Positions 41,271 to 51,159 of a stretch of 64,000 bases of DNA are shown here, in pieces; positions within the stretch are counted from its first letter, which is position 1, and every line of letters begins with the position of its first letter. Location of the stretch: contig CAJNDS010002124.1 in assembly GCA_905221605.1 (NCBI GenBank), positions 722,921-786,920 of the forward strand. Reading direction: 5' to 3'. Under the pieces are notes generated by a model, which was not told the origin of the DNA, did not search any database, and was given only the letters and a program-made list of their open reading frames with translations. A program made the position numbers and the translations under genes. The stretch comes from Symbiodinium natans (taxonomy: Eukaryota; Sar; Dinophyceae; Suessiales; Symbiodiniaceae).

Positions 41271-41578
41271 CCAAACCTAAAACACCCTAAGCTCCTTAGC
41301 CTAAGACCCGATGCATTCAGTCAACAGCGCGGCGGAGGTGCCAGGGTGTCTATAGTCTCCTTATCGGACAAGTGTGAAGTTTTTGGGCAGATGAGACTTA
41401 ATGAAATGTGAGTGACACTGCCTTTTTCAGAGCACCACCCCCAAAACCCGAAACCCTAATCCCCCTAAACCCAAAACCCTAAACCCAAAACCCTAAACCC
41501 CGAACCCCAAACCCCAAACCCCAAAGCCTAAACCCCAAACCCTAAACCCTAAACCCTCAAAAGAGCCTCTGAGGTCAG

Positions 41579-41637
41579 GAGCCTCGGGTTGGCGGGGACA
41601 GAGACGAGCACGGCTGCATCCCATCCGCTGGGTACAG
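41579..41637 (+). CDS. Cys-motif half-domain A, unit 2
   Basis: ctgaggtcag|GAGCCT...GGGTACAG|gtctac. Reads EPRVGGDRDEHGCIPSAGYR, phase 2 end. Good acceptor and donor. The donor is one codon earlier than in units 1, 3 and 4, so the W is lost or supplied differently. Confidence 0.65.
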
Positions 41638-41698
41638 GTCTACCCGGGCTTGGTTTCCCAGTGGTAGTTTTTAGGGTTTAGGGTTCAGGGTGTCGGGT

Positions 41699-41793
41699 TT
41701 CAATGGTTTCACGGGTTTCAAGGGTTTCAAGTGTTTCAAGGGTTTCAAGGGTTTCAATGGTTTCAAGGGCTTCAAGGGTTTCAAGGGTTTCAA
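41699..41793 (+). repeat. TTTCAAGGG nonamer array
   Basis: About ten units of ggtttcaag with minor changes. Derived from, or analogous to, the telomeric repeat but 9 bp long. Confidence 0.85.
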
Positions 41794-41925
41794 GTCAGTA
41801 GGCTTGCAAGGGTTTAGGCTTGAAGCTTAAGGGCCTAGGCCTAGGCTTTGAGGAGTTCAGGGAATTGGCATCCCCTTCTCTAATTCTCTTCATTCTCTAT
41901 ATGGTTTAGGGGTTTAGGGCGTTTA

Positions 41926-42060
41926 AGCGCCCGTAAACGAAGAACTGTTTCGAGTTCTAGTGCTTCCGAGGCCACAGCAGAACACTTGTCAACGACAACA
42001 CTCCCCTGCGCCAAGACCCAAGTCTCAGCTACACAAGAAATCGACTTGACAGTCGGTTCC
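41926..42060 (+). CDS. Candidate exon, Ser/Thr-rich
   Basis: After gggcgtttaag reads KRRTVSSSSASEATAEHLST, TTLPCAKTQVSATQEIDLTV. A second frame (ELFRVLVLPRPQQNTCQRQH...) is open to TGA. Mucin-like composition if the first is right. Confidence 0.42.
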
Positions 42061-42065
42061 CTAAA

Positions 42066-42167
42066 CCCTACCCAAAGGCTCCAATGTAGTTCCTTTTTGG
42101 GTGAGTTATAGGGGATTAAAGTATACTACCCCAAAAAGGTACTACATAGGAGCCTTTGGGTAAACAC
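42066..42167. mobile_element. Family I stem-loop element
   Basis: Long inverted ends: acccaaaggctcc, atgtagttcctttttggg against ccccaaaaaggtactacata, ggagcctttgggt. A related pair of ends brackets about 57,226-57,387. Confidence 0.62.
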
Positions 42168-42221
42168 TAAACCCTTCAGACCCCACAGACCCTGAACCTC
42201 AGCTTTTTTTGGGAGACGCAG

Positions 42222-42297
42222 AGTTGATTCGCTCCCGAAGGTGGTGTGCGCAGCGGCACAGCTGCACTTCTCTCTGCCGTTTCGTCTTTTTGCGGTT
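42222..42297 (+). CDS. Candidate exon, hypothetical protein
   Basis: After gggagacgcag reads VDSLPKVVCAAAQLHFSLPF, RLFA. Hydrophobic and helical. Confidence 0.45.
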
Positions 42298-42389
42298 CGA
42301 GGGTTTGGGTTTTGGATTTAGGGTTTCGGGTTTAGGGTTCAAGGTTTAGGGTTCAGGTTTAAGGTTTTGTGTTTAGGCTTTAGGGCTTA

Positions 42390-42479
42390 TTCATCTAAGC
42401 CCTTATTTCTGCACCTATGGATACCTGTTGGAGCTCATCAAAGTAAAGCTAGCTTGTTATCAAAGTCTTCGCGGGGGAG
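42390..42479 (+). CDS. Candidate exon with GTAAGC donor
   Basis: Reads LIHLSPYFCTYGYLLELIKV, KLACYQSLRGG and ends gggggag|gtaagc, one of the best donors here. No clear acceptor. Not recognised. Confidence 0.48.
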
Positions 42480-42587
42480 GTAAGCATGGTATGTCTCAAC
42501 CGAGAAGCCCTATCTAAAACCCCGAGCCGTAAACCCGAGGCCCTGAAACCTTAAGCTCTCAAAACTTCCCTAAACCCTAAACCATAG

Positions 42588-42672
42588 ACCCTAGACCCTA
42601 GACCCTAGACCCTAGACCCTAGACCCTAGACCCTAGACCCTAAACCCTAAACCCTAACCCTAAACCCTAAAC
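42588..42672 (-). repeat. CCCTAGA variant array
   Basis: Eight CCCTAGA units followed by CCCTAAA units. Same variant as 7328-7423. Confidence 0.85.
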
Positions 42673-42702
42673 CCCAGACCCCCTTTGGGTTCTCAGTCTC
42701 AG

Positions 42703-42765
42703 GAAAGCTCAGTGCGTGCGGCCCTGGGAACGGGGTTGGAAGACTGAGTCTGCGCAGCTCGGCGG
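42703..42765 (+). CDS. Cys-motif half-domain B, unit 2
   Basis: ctcagtctcag|G, then KAQCVRPWERGWKTESAQLG. The one-base start matches the phase-2 end of the A halves. An in-phase alternative (SGKLSACGPGNGVGRLS..) exists but lacks the motif. Confidence 0.62.
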
Positions 42766-42938
42766 GTTAGGGTTTAGGGTTTAGGGTTTAGGGTTTAGGG
42801 TTTAGGGTTTAGGGTTTAGGGTTTAGGGTTTAGGGTTTAGGGTTTAGGGTTTAGGGTTTAGGGTTTAGGGTTTAGGGTTTAGGGTTTAGGGTTTAGGGTT
42901 TAGGGTTTAGGGTTTAGGGTTTAGGGTTTAGGGTTTAG
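42766..42938 (+). repeat. Longest TTTAGGG array in the window
   Basis: About 24 consecutive perfect heptamers (170 bp). It directly follows half-domain B2. Confidence 0.95.
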
Positions 42939-42971
42939 TTTAGTGTGTTTAGGGATGGGTTTGGTTGCCCG

Positions 42972-43060
42972 GTGGTACCCTTTTGCCCTTTTCTTGCTTC
43001 AAGGTTCCCTGATAAAGCAACCAATCCCACAAAGGGTACTCTGATTGTAGCAGGGCTACT
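42972..43060 (+). mobile_element. Family C element, divergent
   Basis: ttgcccttttcttgcttcaaggttccctgataaagc, caaagggtac, ggctactggg. Confidence 0.42.
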
Positions 43061-43230
43061 GGGCTATCAAGGAGATGACCTTCAAGGGGGTTTGTAGGGC
43101 TTCTAGGGTTTGTAGGGTTTGCAGGGTTTCGGGCACGTGCAAGGGTTGAAGGTTTAGGGCGTCTAGGGCTCTATAGGGTTTAGGGTTTAGGGTTCTAGGG
43201 CGTGCTTCGGGGGTGGAGGGTTTTGAGGGC

Positions 43231-43280
43231 TGGCAGCATGCCTGCTACGCATGGACAGCTAGGCACGGACGATCCCTGGG
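43231..43280 (+). CDS. Candidate exon, hypothetical protein
   Basis: Reads GWQHACYAWTARHGRSLG before a TTTAGGG block. Trp/His/Cys content is notable but it does not fit the Cys-motif alignment. Confidence 0.35.
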
Positions 43281-43398
43281 TTTAGGGTTTAGGGTTTAAG
43301 GTTCAGGGTTGAGGAGCTCTACGTCCTAAGCCCTAAACCCGAAACTATCGGGTTTTGCTCTCCGAAGTCTCTTCCTTCAAGCCTCAGGTAGTTTGCAG

Positions 43399-43482
43399 GA
43401 TGCGTCAGGAGCGTTTAGAAGTTAGGGCTCATGGATCCTCCTGCCCGAGTACGCCCCAACCCCCAAATAAGAAAGCCTTCCG
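43399..43482 (+). CDS. Candidate exon, hydrophilic
   Basis: gtagtttgcag precedes MRQERLEVRAHGSSCPSTPQ, PPNKKAF. Pro/Ser tail suggests a linker. Confidence 0.42.
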
Positions 43483-43591
43483 GTTTAGGGTTTAGGGTTT
43501 TGGGTTTAGGGTTTAGGGTTTAGGGTTTAGGGTTTAGGGTTTAGGGTAGCTTCGGAAGCAAGGCATATCGTTCAGACACATTCGGGTGCAG

Positions 43592-43642
43592 GACTCAACT
43601 TCCGAGGCCCTCTGGCTTGACCTGCCCGAAGCCTGTAACCAG
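43592..43642 (+). CDS. Candidate 51-nt exon
   Basis: cattcgggtgcag, then phase 0: DSTSEALWLDLPEACNQ up to a TTTAGGG array. A longer alternative frame starts at about 43,544 (GSFGSKAYRSDTFGCRTQLP). Confidence 0.42.
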
Positions 43643-43942
43643 GGTTTAGGGTTTAGGGTTTAGGGTTTAGGGTTGCTTGAAGCCAGGCTCAGGAAATGCC
43701 CTATGAGTCCTAAACCCTACCTCGAGGTTCAATACCGCCTGCACTCCGCCGACTCTGGGTGGGGATGAGGCGGCCCCAAGCGGTTACGAATTCAGGGCCG
43801 CTCTACTCGTGGGGTTTAGGGTTTAGGGTTTAGGGCTTAGGGCTTAGGGCTTAGGGCTTAGGGTTTAGGTCAGTTGGGCTTATGCTCTGGGTTCTGGGCT
43901 TAGGGCTTTAGGGCTGAGGGCTCAGGGTTTTTCGTGGACGCG

Positions 43943-44023
43943 CGCAGGGAGTAGATCGATAGGCGCACGCGCTCCCGGTCGCGCTCTCTCTCACCTGCGC
44001 CACCTTGACCATTCCGAGGTTCA
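43943..44023 (+). CDS. Candidate exon before poly-C tract
   Basis: gtggacgcgcgcag precedes SRSIGARAPGRALSHLRHLD, HSE, then gttcagggttcg. Confidence 0.42.
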
Positions 44024-44037
44024 GGGTTCGATATACT

Positions 44038-44038
<1 letters not shown>

Positions 44039-44082
<44 letters not shown>
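44039..44082 (+). repeat. Poly-C tract, 44 bases
   Basis: Uninterrupted C run. Tracts of this kind also occur near 16,690, 24,990, 37,665, 37,880 and 53,360. Confidence 0.95.
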
Positions 44083-44083
<1 letters not shown>

Positions 44084-44429
44084 AAGACTAGTGTTTCGGT
44101 TTGCTTAAGAATCCCCCAACAATTAAAGATAATCATCCCGATATTGTCCCATACAAGGAAGAACATCTTATATGCCATTGTTCATTTTTTGGGAGGAATT
44201 CTTAGAAGAAGAGGAGCTGTTGTCGCACCAGCCACTAGAAACCAAATTGGGTTAACAAAGACCTCCGGCCTGGGGATCTAACCCTGAACGGGTTGAGGGT
44301 TTGGGGTTTAGGGTTGCTTCAAACCCTCAGCTTCCTATCCTTCCCCGACATGGAGGTACCATATTGCGGTCCTAAACCCTAAGGCCCTAAACCCTAAACC
44401 CTTAACCCTAAACCCTAAACCCTAAACCC

Positions 44430-44516
44430 TTTTTCCTCTTTTGGGTCCAAGGTTCCCTAAGAGAAGCCAACCCCAAAAAGGGTGCCCTTATTTGAATATG
44501 GCGACTGGGCTACCAC
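44430..44516 (+). mobile_element. Family C element, divergent
   Basis: tcctcttttgggtccaaggttccctaag, ccaaaaagggtgccctt, gggctacca. Confidence 0.42.
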
Positions 44517-44607
44517 GTATGGTAAGGGTTCCCTTACTTTCGTAAACCCCCCCCCAATTGCCTAAACACGGAACCCTGAACCCTAAACCCCAAACAAAGT
44601 TGCAGAG

Positions 44608-44712
44608 ATGAGTCTAGTCCCGAGCTACTTTGTACTGCTTTATTTGGGGACTACATGTGTACCTACGAAACCCCTAAATCCCGAAAGCCAACAAGGTCCT
44701 GTAAATCCCTAA
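44608..44712 (+). CDS. Small ORF with hydrophobic N-terminus, 34 aa
   Basis: After aaagttgcag: MSLVPSYFVLLYLGTTCVPT, KPLNPESQQGPVNP and TAA. The first 17 residues could be a signal peptide. Could be the first exon of the unit 3 gene part or an internal exon. Confidence 0.4.
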   Translation: MSLVPSYFVLLYLGTTCVPTKPLNPESQQGPVNP

Positions 44713-44826
44713 GCCCTACGTTACCTGAACCCCGACTTTGCCCTAGCTTCCCTTATACCCCAACTCACCCCTTCAATACCCGAAACCCCCAAAAACCCCA
44801 ATCAGCCCTAAAGCCCGAAAGCCCAG

Positions 44827-44881
44827 TTCAAAACGTCGGAGAGGATGCGCACGGCTGCATCCCATCTGCGGGCTACCGATG
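44827..44881 (+). CDS. Cys-motif half-domain A, unit 3
   Basis: cgaaagcccag precedes QNVGEDAHGCIPSAGYRW, with the W split at cgatg|gtgtgc (phase 2). Same motif and border as units 1 and 4. Partner B half at 45,395. Confidence 0.66.
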
Positions 44882-45065
44882 GTGTGCGAAGACGCTCGGC
44901 CGTTTTGAAGCTTGGGTTTTAGGATTTCGGGTGCATGGCACCTAAACCCTAAGCATTTAGGGCTTTTGGGGCTTCATTATAGGGGGTCTGCGTAATAGTC
45001 CCGAACACTAGCTTTGGCTTGCGAATCCTGTCCCGGCGGTTCAGGGTTTAGGGTTTGTAGGGTTT

Positions 45066-45290
45066 AGGTCTACTCCAAGCCGCAGAATCCGAAATAAGAC
45101 GTTAACTACGAGAGCTCCCCCGCCCCCAAGGAGCTTTCGTTCAAACGAAAGCTTGGCTGAATCCATACAAGTGGGTGAAACCCGAAACATGCAGGCCGCA
45201 GGCCATTTTTGGCACTCACTGGGGCTAGCCCCCACCCCAGTCGGGGTTCGGGACCTGATGTTGCCGTGGCCCTTTTTTGCAGTGTTTCGG
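45066..45290 (+). CDS. Open block of about 75 codons, ATG-less
   Basis: Reads STPSRRIRNKTLTTRAPPPP, RSFRSNESLAESIQVGETRN, MQAAGHFWHSLGLAPTPVGV, RDLMLPWPFF, continuing into a TTTAGGG array. Contains a 9-bp stem hairpin at 45,132-45,151. The minus strand is open over 45,041-45,235. It falls between halves A3 and B3, so either it or that pairing needs revision. Confidence 0.48.
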
Positions 45291-45394
45291 GTTGAATTAG
45301 GGTTTAGGGTTTAGGGTTTAGGGTTTAGGGTTTAGCGTTTAGGGTTTAGGGTTTAGGGTTTCATTCTTGCAGGGATCGGAGTGGTGTCGCCGAG

Positions 45395-45464
45395 GCGATC
45401 GCAATGCCTGCGACCATGGGAACACTTTGCAAGCCAGGAGGACTACACCGTCGCCTGTGGCTAG
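45395..45464 (+). CDS. Cys-motif half-domain B, unit 3
   Basis: gtcgccgag|G, then RSQCLRPWEHFASQEDYTVA, CG and TAG. An upstream acceptor (ttcattcttgcag at 45,372) would extend it in the same frame (IGVVSP...). The stop lies in unique sequence. Another frame from that acceptor (GSEWCRRGDRNACDHGNTLQ) is open too. Confidence 0.62.
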
Positions 45465-46053
45465 GCTGGTTTTTGGGGATGTCAAACATGTTCCTTCTTG
45501 GGGTTTCGGAACCCTAAACCCTAAACCCTAAACCCTAAACCCTAAACCCTCAACGAAAGGGCAAAACCCTGCAAACCCCAAGTGCGTGGGATGGGTGGTG
45601 GTGTCCGAGTTATAAGATCCTCAACCGGCCTCGTATATCTATACAGCTTCTGGTGCACTCTAAGCCCTAAATAAGCCTTTTTTAAGGGTTTAGGGTTTAG
45701 GATGCACTTGAAACTTGTTGGGTTCCTTCTCTAGTAGGAATAGTGAAGTCTGACCGTTTTCCCCCCCTTGGCTTATTGGAGAAGCAAGTAAGTTAACCAA
45801 GCCCTCAGCCCTAAATCCCCAATCCCTGAATGGAGCGGGACGATTTCAAAAAGAAAGCCCGGAAACCCTAAACCCTAAACCCTAAACCTTGTACCCTAGA
45901 CCATGTACACCCTGAACCCTACAATCGAAACCCTAAAGTTCCAAGCCCTGAAGCCTACACTCCTCACCAAAAACGCGAAACCTCAAACCCCAAACCCTAA
46001 ACCCTAAACCCTAAATCCTAAACCCTGAACCCTAAACCCTAAACCCTAAACAG

Positions 46054-46128
46054 CCCAGGTGAAGAGACAGCACGTCCCGGTGGAGACGTGGACGCGCACG
46101 GCTGCAAGCCATCGGCAGGTTACCAGTG
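46054..46128 (+). CDS. Cys-motif half-domain A, unit 4
   Basis: After ccctaaacag reads PGEETARPGGDVDAHGCKPS, AGYQW, split at ccagtg|gtgtggtaag (phase 2). A second potential donor (gtaagc) lies four bases on. Partner B half at 48,272. Confidence 0.64.
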
Positions 46129-46212
46129 GTGTGGTAAGCTGCTCTGCTTGATACGGGTTCAGGGTTTCGAGTTTGGGGTTTAGGGTTTAGAGTTAATTAG
46201 GCTTTGAAGTAA

Positions 46213-46930
<718 letters not shown>

Positions 46931-46979
46931 TTTGAGCGTCTATTCGCTTTCGGTTTTTTAAGGTTTAGTGTTGCAGGTT

Positions 46980-47300
46980 AGGGTCCGCCCCGTTCAACCC
47001 AGCAAAGGCCCCCTTGCGATATGCAGTGGGTAGTTCTCTATAGGTTGGGTCCCAGTTTTCCCCGATACAAGGCAGGTTCCGGGGATATTTCAGATTTTCC
47101 CCTAAAGCGTTTTGGAGGACAATATTTAGGAATATTTTTCAGATGGTTTTAAGGGCCATCCCAAAACCACCCAACAGGATCCTAATCAAGAGACGAAGTA
47201 CGATAAGTTTTTCTTACCGTAAACCCAATTTTTGGATACTCGAGATGTTCCCTTCTTGGCGGGCAACATCAAAAGCTCATCGATCTCATTTAGGGGTTCA
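46980..47300. other. Unique AT-leaning stretch, no gene assigned
   Basis: No telomeric motif and no good coding block. Short repeated strings such as aatatttaggaatatttttcag suggest an old element. Confidence 0.3.
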
Positions 47301-47405
47301 GGCCCTAAACCGTAAACCCTAAAGCCTAAAGCCCTAAACCCAAAACCCTGAACCCTAAACCCTAAACCCTCTTTTTGGGTTTGGGGTACAGGGCCTGAGG
47401 TCTTT

Positions 47406-47516
47406 AGGGCTCAACGTCGGGCCGCCGTTTTTGTGGAAGAGATCGAGCTGCCCGCGGCCAGTCGGATTCGGCCTGCCTCAGGAATTAGCGCTTGGGAGTC
47501 GAGCACCATTATCGGG
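47406..47516 (+). CDS. Candidate exon, about 37 codons
   Basis: Reads AQRRAAVFVEEIELPAASRI, RPASGISAWESSTIIG, then a TTTAGGG block. Strong globular composition. Not recognised. Confidence 0.52.
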
Positions 47517-47617
47517 GTTTAGGGTTAGGGTTTAGGGCTTAGGGTTGAGGGCTTTGGGCGGGTTTGGGGTTTAGGGTTTAGGGTTTAGGGTTCAGGGTGT
47601 CAAGCTTGCGACAGCCC

Positions 47618-47886
47618 ATGTTGGCCAACACGCTCGAGCACGCGTCAGCGCGCCTGTGGTCTCCTCGCAGCGGAGGCACTTGGAGGTTCATGGTACTTAT
47701 AACCCCACTTATAGCTGTACTTATAAGCCCCTAAGTCCCCTAAGTAGGTTATAAGTAGACTTCTAACTCTGGTGATAAGTGCCCATGAACCTCCAAGCAG
47801 AGTATGTGCGGAAAGTTGCTCAGTGCGCCGGGTGGATTTGGCGGCCGTTCTTGCAGCCCGTGGCCAGTTTGGAAGGGGGGGTGTAG
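47618..47886 (+). CDS. Two coding blocks joined across a family B element
   Basis: Block 1 (47,618-47,685) reads PMLANTLEHASARLWSPRSG, GTW and ends TGG-AG|gttcat in phase 2. Block 2 (47,798-47,886) starts after cctccaag and continues in frame as S-RVCAESCSVRRVDLAAVLAA, RGQFGRGGV. The intron is exactly element B1. Both frames are protein-like and the phase fits. Other frames are also open in each block. Confidence 0.52.
47679..47797 (+). mobile_element. Family B element, copy 1, candidate introner
   Basis: 119 bp with inverted ends cttggaggttcatggtacttat and ataagtgcccatgaacctccaag. GT at 47,686 and AG at 47,796-47,797 sit inside the inverted ends. The interior repeats cttataagc/ggttataag arms. 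Confidence 0.68.
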
Positions 47887-48111
47887 AGGGCATTTGTGAT
47901 GACGTGGGGTTGGGGATTCAGGGTGTTAGGGTTTGAAGAGTTGAGGGTTCAGGGTTTGGGTGGTCTAGGGCTCTAGGGAGTTAATGGGGGAGGCTCTTTG
48001 TTCCTGAGGGTTCGACGGGACATTCGAGCCATTCTCCCAAATGCCCCTAAACACTGATCCCCAAGCCCTCTAAGCACTACCATTCGCTAAAACCCTAAAC
48101 CGTAAAGCCTA

Positions 48112-48218
48112 AACCCTAAACTCCCTAAACTCCCTAAACTCCCTAAACTCCCTAAACTCCCTAAACTCCCTAAACTCCCTAAACTCCCTAAACTCCCTAA
48201 ACTCCCTAAACTCCCTAC
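48112..48218 (-). repeat. CTAAACTCCC decamer array
   Basis: Eleven near-perfect 10-bp units. The Leu/Gly/Ser frame on the minus strand here is an artefact. Confidence 0.9.
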
Positions 48219-48271
48219 ACCACAAACCCCAAGCCCACACTCCCTACTCCGCGCCTCATGGCGACGCCCAG

Positions 48272-48360
48272 GAGGTCGAAATGCATTCGCCCCTGGGAGG
48301 AAGGCCTGAAGGAGGAGGCTGAGCTGACCGAGGCCGGGGGTGGGCAAAGCTCCTGGTTGA
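48272..48360 (+). CDS. Cys-motif half-domain B, unit 4
   Basis: gcgacgcccag|G, then RSKCIRPWEEGLKEEAELTE, AGGGQSSW. The motif is followed by an acidic helix. The same frame upstream has an ATG (MATPRRSKC) and shares PRRS with the alternative start of B3. Confidence 0.64.
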
Positions 48361-48465
48361 GAGTTTAGGGTTTAGGGTTTCGGGTTTAGGGTTTAGGGTT
48401 TAGGGTTTAGGAATTTCGGGTTTAGGGTTTAGGGTTTAGGAATTTCGGGTTGAGGGATTCGGGGG

Positions 48466-48570
48466 GACCATACTTGGAACCATAGATCTTGTTTTGAGAC
48501 GTCAGTGGCCAGATTGGGAAAACAATCTGTAACCTCTGACGTTGGGAGTGGTACGGTGTTTTGGTCTTAG
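48466..48570 (+). CDS. Candidate exon, 34 codons to TAG
   Basis: Reads DHTWNHRSCFETSVARLGKQ, SVTSDVGSGTVFWS. The DNA also has short inverted strings (gacgtcag / ctgacgtt). Confidence 0.42.
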   Translation, partial: DHTWNHRSCFETSVARLGKQSVTSDVGSGTVFWS

Positions 48571-48818
48571 GGTTTCACCCTCAAGCCTAAACCCTACGAC
48601 CCTAAAGGGTTTATGGCTTGAGGTTCTCCATGGTGCGTGCTTTAGGGCCCACTTGAGAGCCCAGGGAGCTTCGCAAGTAGATTCAGTGGGCTATAAGTAT
48701 GTAAGTTACTAAGTTTGATCCTGGGCCTTTGGCAATCCAGCCCTAAAGAAACTACATCGTATCACAGGGTTCATCTACAGCGGTTAGATGACCCTAAACC
48801 CTGTATAGACCCTGAACG

Positions 48819-48911
48819 TCGCGAGGCATGCGGCTGACCCACGCCCTTTCGGAAAATCGCCTCCGGGGCGGGGCGAGACCCCTCGCCCGACTGCGGCTGC
48901 GGCTGTAGGAT
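48819..48911 (+). CDS. GC-rich candidate exon, frame uncertain
   Basis: Either MRLTHALSENRLRGGARPLA, RLRLRL to TAG, or RHAADPRPFGKSPPGRGETP, RPTAAAA up to gct|gtagga. Confidence 0.35.
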
Positions 48912-48934
48912 GCCTAAGCCCTAAACGCCCTCTC

Positions 48935-49042
48935 CTAGGTAGGATAAGGGGGGGCCCTTACAAGGGTAGCTTTTCTTAACCTTCGTTTGACCTTCTTCAG
49001 AGGGTCTATATCCCCAAGGGTCCCCCTTATCCTACTCCCTAC
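48935..49042. mobile_element. Stem-loop element (ends aggtaggataagg)
   Basis: ctaggtaggataagggggg at the left faces tcccccttatcctactccctacc at the right, about 107 bp in total. Only one copy seen. Confidence 0.5.
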
Positions 49043-49311
49043 CTCAAAACCCTACAAACCCGCAGACCCTGTCCCCATCAACCCTACAAACTCCTTATAA
49101 GGCCTATATGCCCCCAAAATTCCCTAACTATGCAACACTGTCTTCGTCACTGAATTCCCATGGGATTGGGTGTAGGGTTTGGTGTTTAGGGTGTAGGGGT
49201 TCAATGGTTTACGGTTTAAGGTGTTTAGGGTTTGGGGTTTAGGGTTTAGTGTTTAGGGTTTAGGGTTTAGGGTCTACTTGGGCTTAAGGATTTCCAAGGA
49301 GGGGTTCTCAG

Positions 49312-49367
49312 AAGTCGGCAGGCGCTTGCGCCAACACCATCTGGGGGATGTTCTCCCCAAGCTCTAG
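49312..49367 (+). CDS. Candidate exon, hypothetical protein
   Basis: gaggggttctcag, then phase 0: KSAGACANTIWGMFSPSS, then a TTTAGGG array. Confidence 0.42.
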
Positions 49368-49749
49368 GGTTTAGGGTTTAGGGTTTAGGGTTTAGGGTTT
49401 AGGGTTTAGGGTACCCCAAATCCCCCGACCTCTGTCACACACGGCCCAGGGTTCACCCAACTCAAGCATCAGAACCCTAATTAACTTCAGTTCGGAGTTC
49501 CTAAAGCATAGCTCGTAAAGCAAGGAATCCAAAACCCTGTCAACCCTAAACAAGACCTCTCCGAATCAAAAGACCACAAGACGCAAACCGTTTGGGGTTG
49601 AAGAGGCACTTGGGACAGGTTCTGACACGAACCTTGCCTCTGAGCCCCAAACCTAAACCCACACACCCCAAACCCCAGACCTGAAGTGCTTTCCCTAAAC
49701 CCTAAACCCCAAAACCCTACACCTTATAAACCCAAAACCCTCCGGTTCT

Positions 49750-49854
49750 CGTAGACGTCTCGGCCGCAAGCGCGGAGAGTCCAAAGGACTCTTGGCGCGC
49801 ATGCGCGCCAAGCTATGGGCCAAAAGCCCAAGCCCCACAGCTCGGAGCTTCTAG
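49750..49854 (+). CDS. Candidate terminal exon, basic, contains a 22-bp palindrome
   Basis: Reads RRRLGRKRGESKGLLARMRA, KLWAKSPSPTARSF and TAG in unique sequence. Very basic. The perfect palindrome cttggcgcgcatgcgcgcca + ag at 49,791-49,812 encodes LLARMRAK. Confidence 0.48.
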   Translation, partial: RRRLGRKRGESKGLLARMRAKLWAKSPSPTARSF

Positions 49855-49876
49855 ATTGTTCCTGGCGTTGACGTTT

Positions 49877-49944
49877 CAAGGGTTTAGGGTTTAGGGTTTA
49901 GGGTTTAGGGTTTAGGGTTTAGGGTTTAGGGTTTAGGGTTTAGG
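49877..49944 (+). repeat. TTTAGGG telomere-like array
   Basis: About nine perfect units. Confidence 0.9.
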
Positions 49945-49979
49945 CTTTATGAGTTTAATAGTTTAGTAATTGGTAGGCG

Positions 49980-50061
49980 AAAAGAAGTCGAAAACCGCAC
50001 TCTTGAATCCTCATCCCCTACAAATGTTTGATCGTCTTCTAGAGAACTATGCTTTAGCAGG
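49980..50061 (+). CDS. Candidate exon, hypothetical protein
   Basis: Reads KKKSKTALLNPHPLQMFDRL, LENYALAG, then gtttaggg. Another frame (VGEKEVENRTLESSSPTNV) is open to TGA. Confidence 0.4.
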
Positions 50062-50382
50062 GTTTAGGGTTTTGGGTGTAGGGTTTAGGGTTTAGGGGGT
50101 TTAGGGGGTTTAGGCGGTTTACATGGTTTAGGGTTTAGGGTTCTCTACCTGCAATAGGGTTCAGAGGGGGCATGCAAAAGCCCTAAACCCTAAACCACAG
50201 AAGGGTCTAAGCATTCCTAAACCCTGTGAAGCCTATAAACCCCCCAAACTTTACACCCTAACCCCTAAACCTAAACCCTTAACCCTGAAACCTAATCTCT
50301 GAAATTCGTTTTTAGGGTTTAGGGTTGGGCCATGGGGTTTGGGAGGTCCCGTCCTTTTGAACTCTTCCCCCTCTTCTCGCAG

Positions 50383-50433
50383 GTGGGGGATTTTCGCTCG
50401 GGGTCCACTGTACTTCAGAGTTTAGAAGCTTAG
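50383..50433 (+). CDS. Candidate exon after strong acceptor
   Basis: cttccccctcttctcgcag, one of the best polypyrimidine acceptors here, then phase 0: VGDFRSGSTVLQSLEA and TAG. Confidence 0.48.
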   Translation: MGDFRSGSTVLQSLEA

Positions 50434-50437
50434 GGCA

Positions 50438-50512
50438 AGGTTTAGGGTTTAGGGTTTAGGGTTTAGGGTTTAGGGTTTAGGGTTTAGGGTTTAGGGTTTA
50501 GGGTTTAGGGCC
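50438..50512 (+). repeat. TTTAGGG telomere-like array
   Basis: Ten perfect units. Confidence 0.9.
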
Positions 50513-50929
50513 CATTTATAGTAGGATGTTTGGTTGTTTGGGGTTTGGGGTTCAGGGTACTGGGGTGGTTTAAGGTATTAGGGTTTTGGGTCTGGGTGTT
50601 TTCGTCGGGTTTAGACTTCAGCCAGGCTACCGCTTTAGGATATGAGAGAGTATGAGACGTGATGAAGCACTTGTTCCCTACACTCTGATCAGGCGAAAGG
50701 GTTGGGGTTAGGGTTTAGGATTGAGGGTTTAGGGTTAAGGGTTAAGGGTTTAGGGCATAGCATAACACGGCTTATGAGCTTCCCCCTAAACCTGCCACAG
50801 ACCCTAGAAGCTTATGCTAAACCCTTTACCGTAAACCCTAAACCCTAAACCCTAAACCCTAAACCCTAAACCCTAAACCCTAAACCCTAAACCCTAAACT
50901 CTCTTATGCTCTATACCCTTGGGTTCCAG

Positions 50930-50980
50930 CAAGATTTCTTCGAACCCTCAGCCGAAGAGACGCAAGCCCTTGGCGCTTAG
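50930..50980 (+). CDS. Candidate terminal exon
   Basis: acccttgggttccag, then phase 0: QDFFEPSAEETQALGA and TAG in unique sequence. Acidic. Confidence 0.48.
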   Translation, partial: QDFFEPSAEETQALGA

Positions 50981-51159
50981 GCTTCTATGGTCAAGGCTCA
51001 GAGGTTTAGGGTTTAGGGTTTGTGGGGTTTATGGGGTTTAGGCTGTGGGTTTTTGGGGTAGGGTTTTAGGGTTTTTTTAGGGTTTAGGGTTTAAAGGGTT
51101 TATAGGGTTTAGTGTTGAGGGTTTTAGTGTTTACGGATAAGGGTCAAGCCTTTTTTGCA

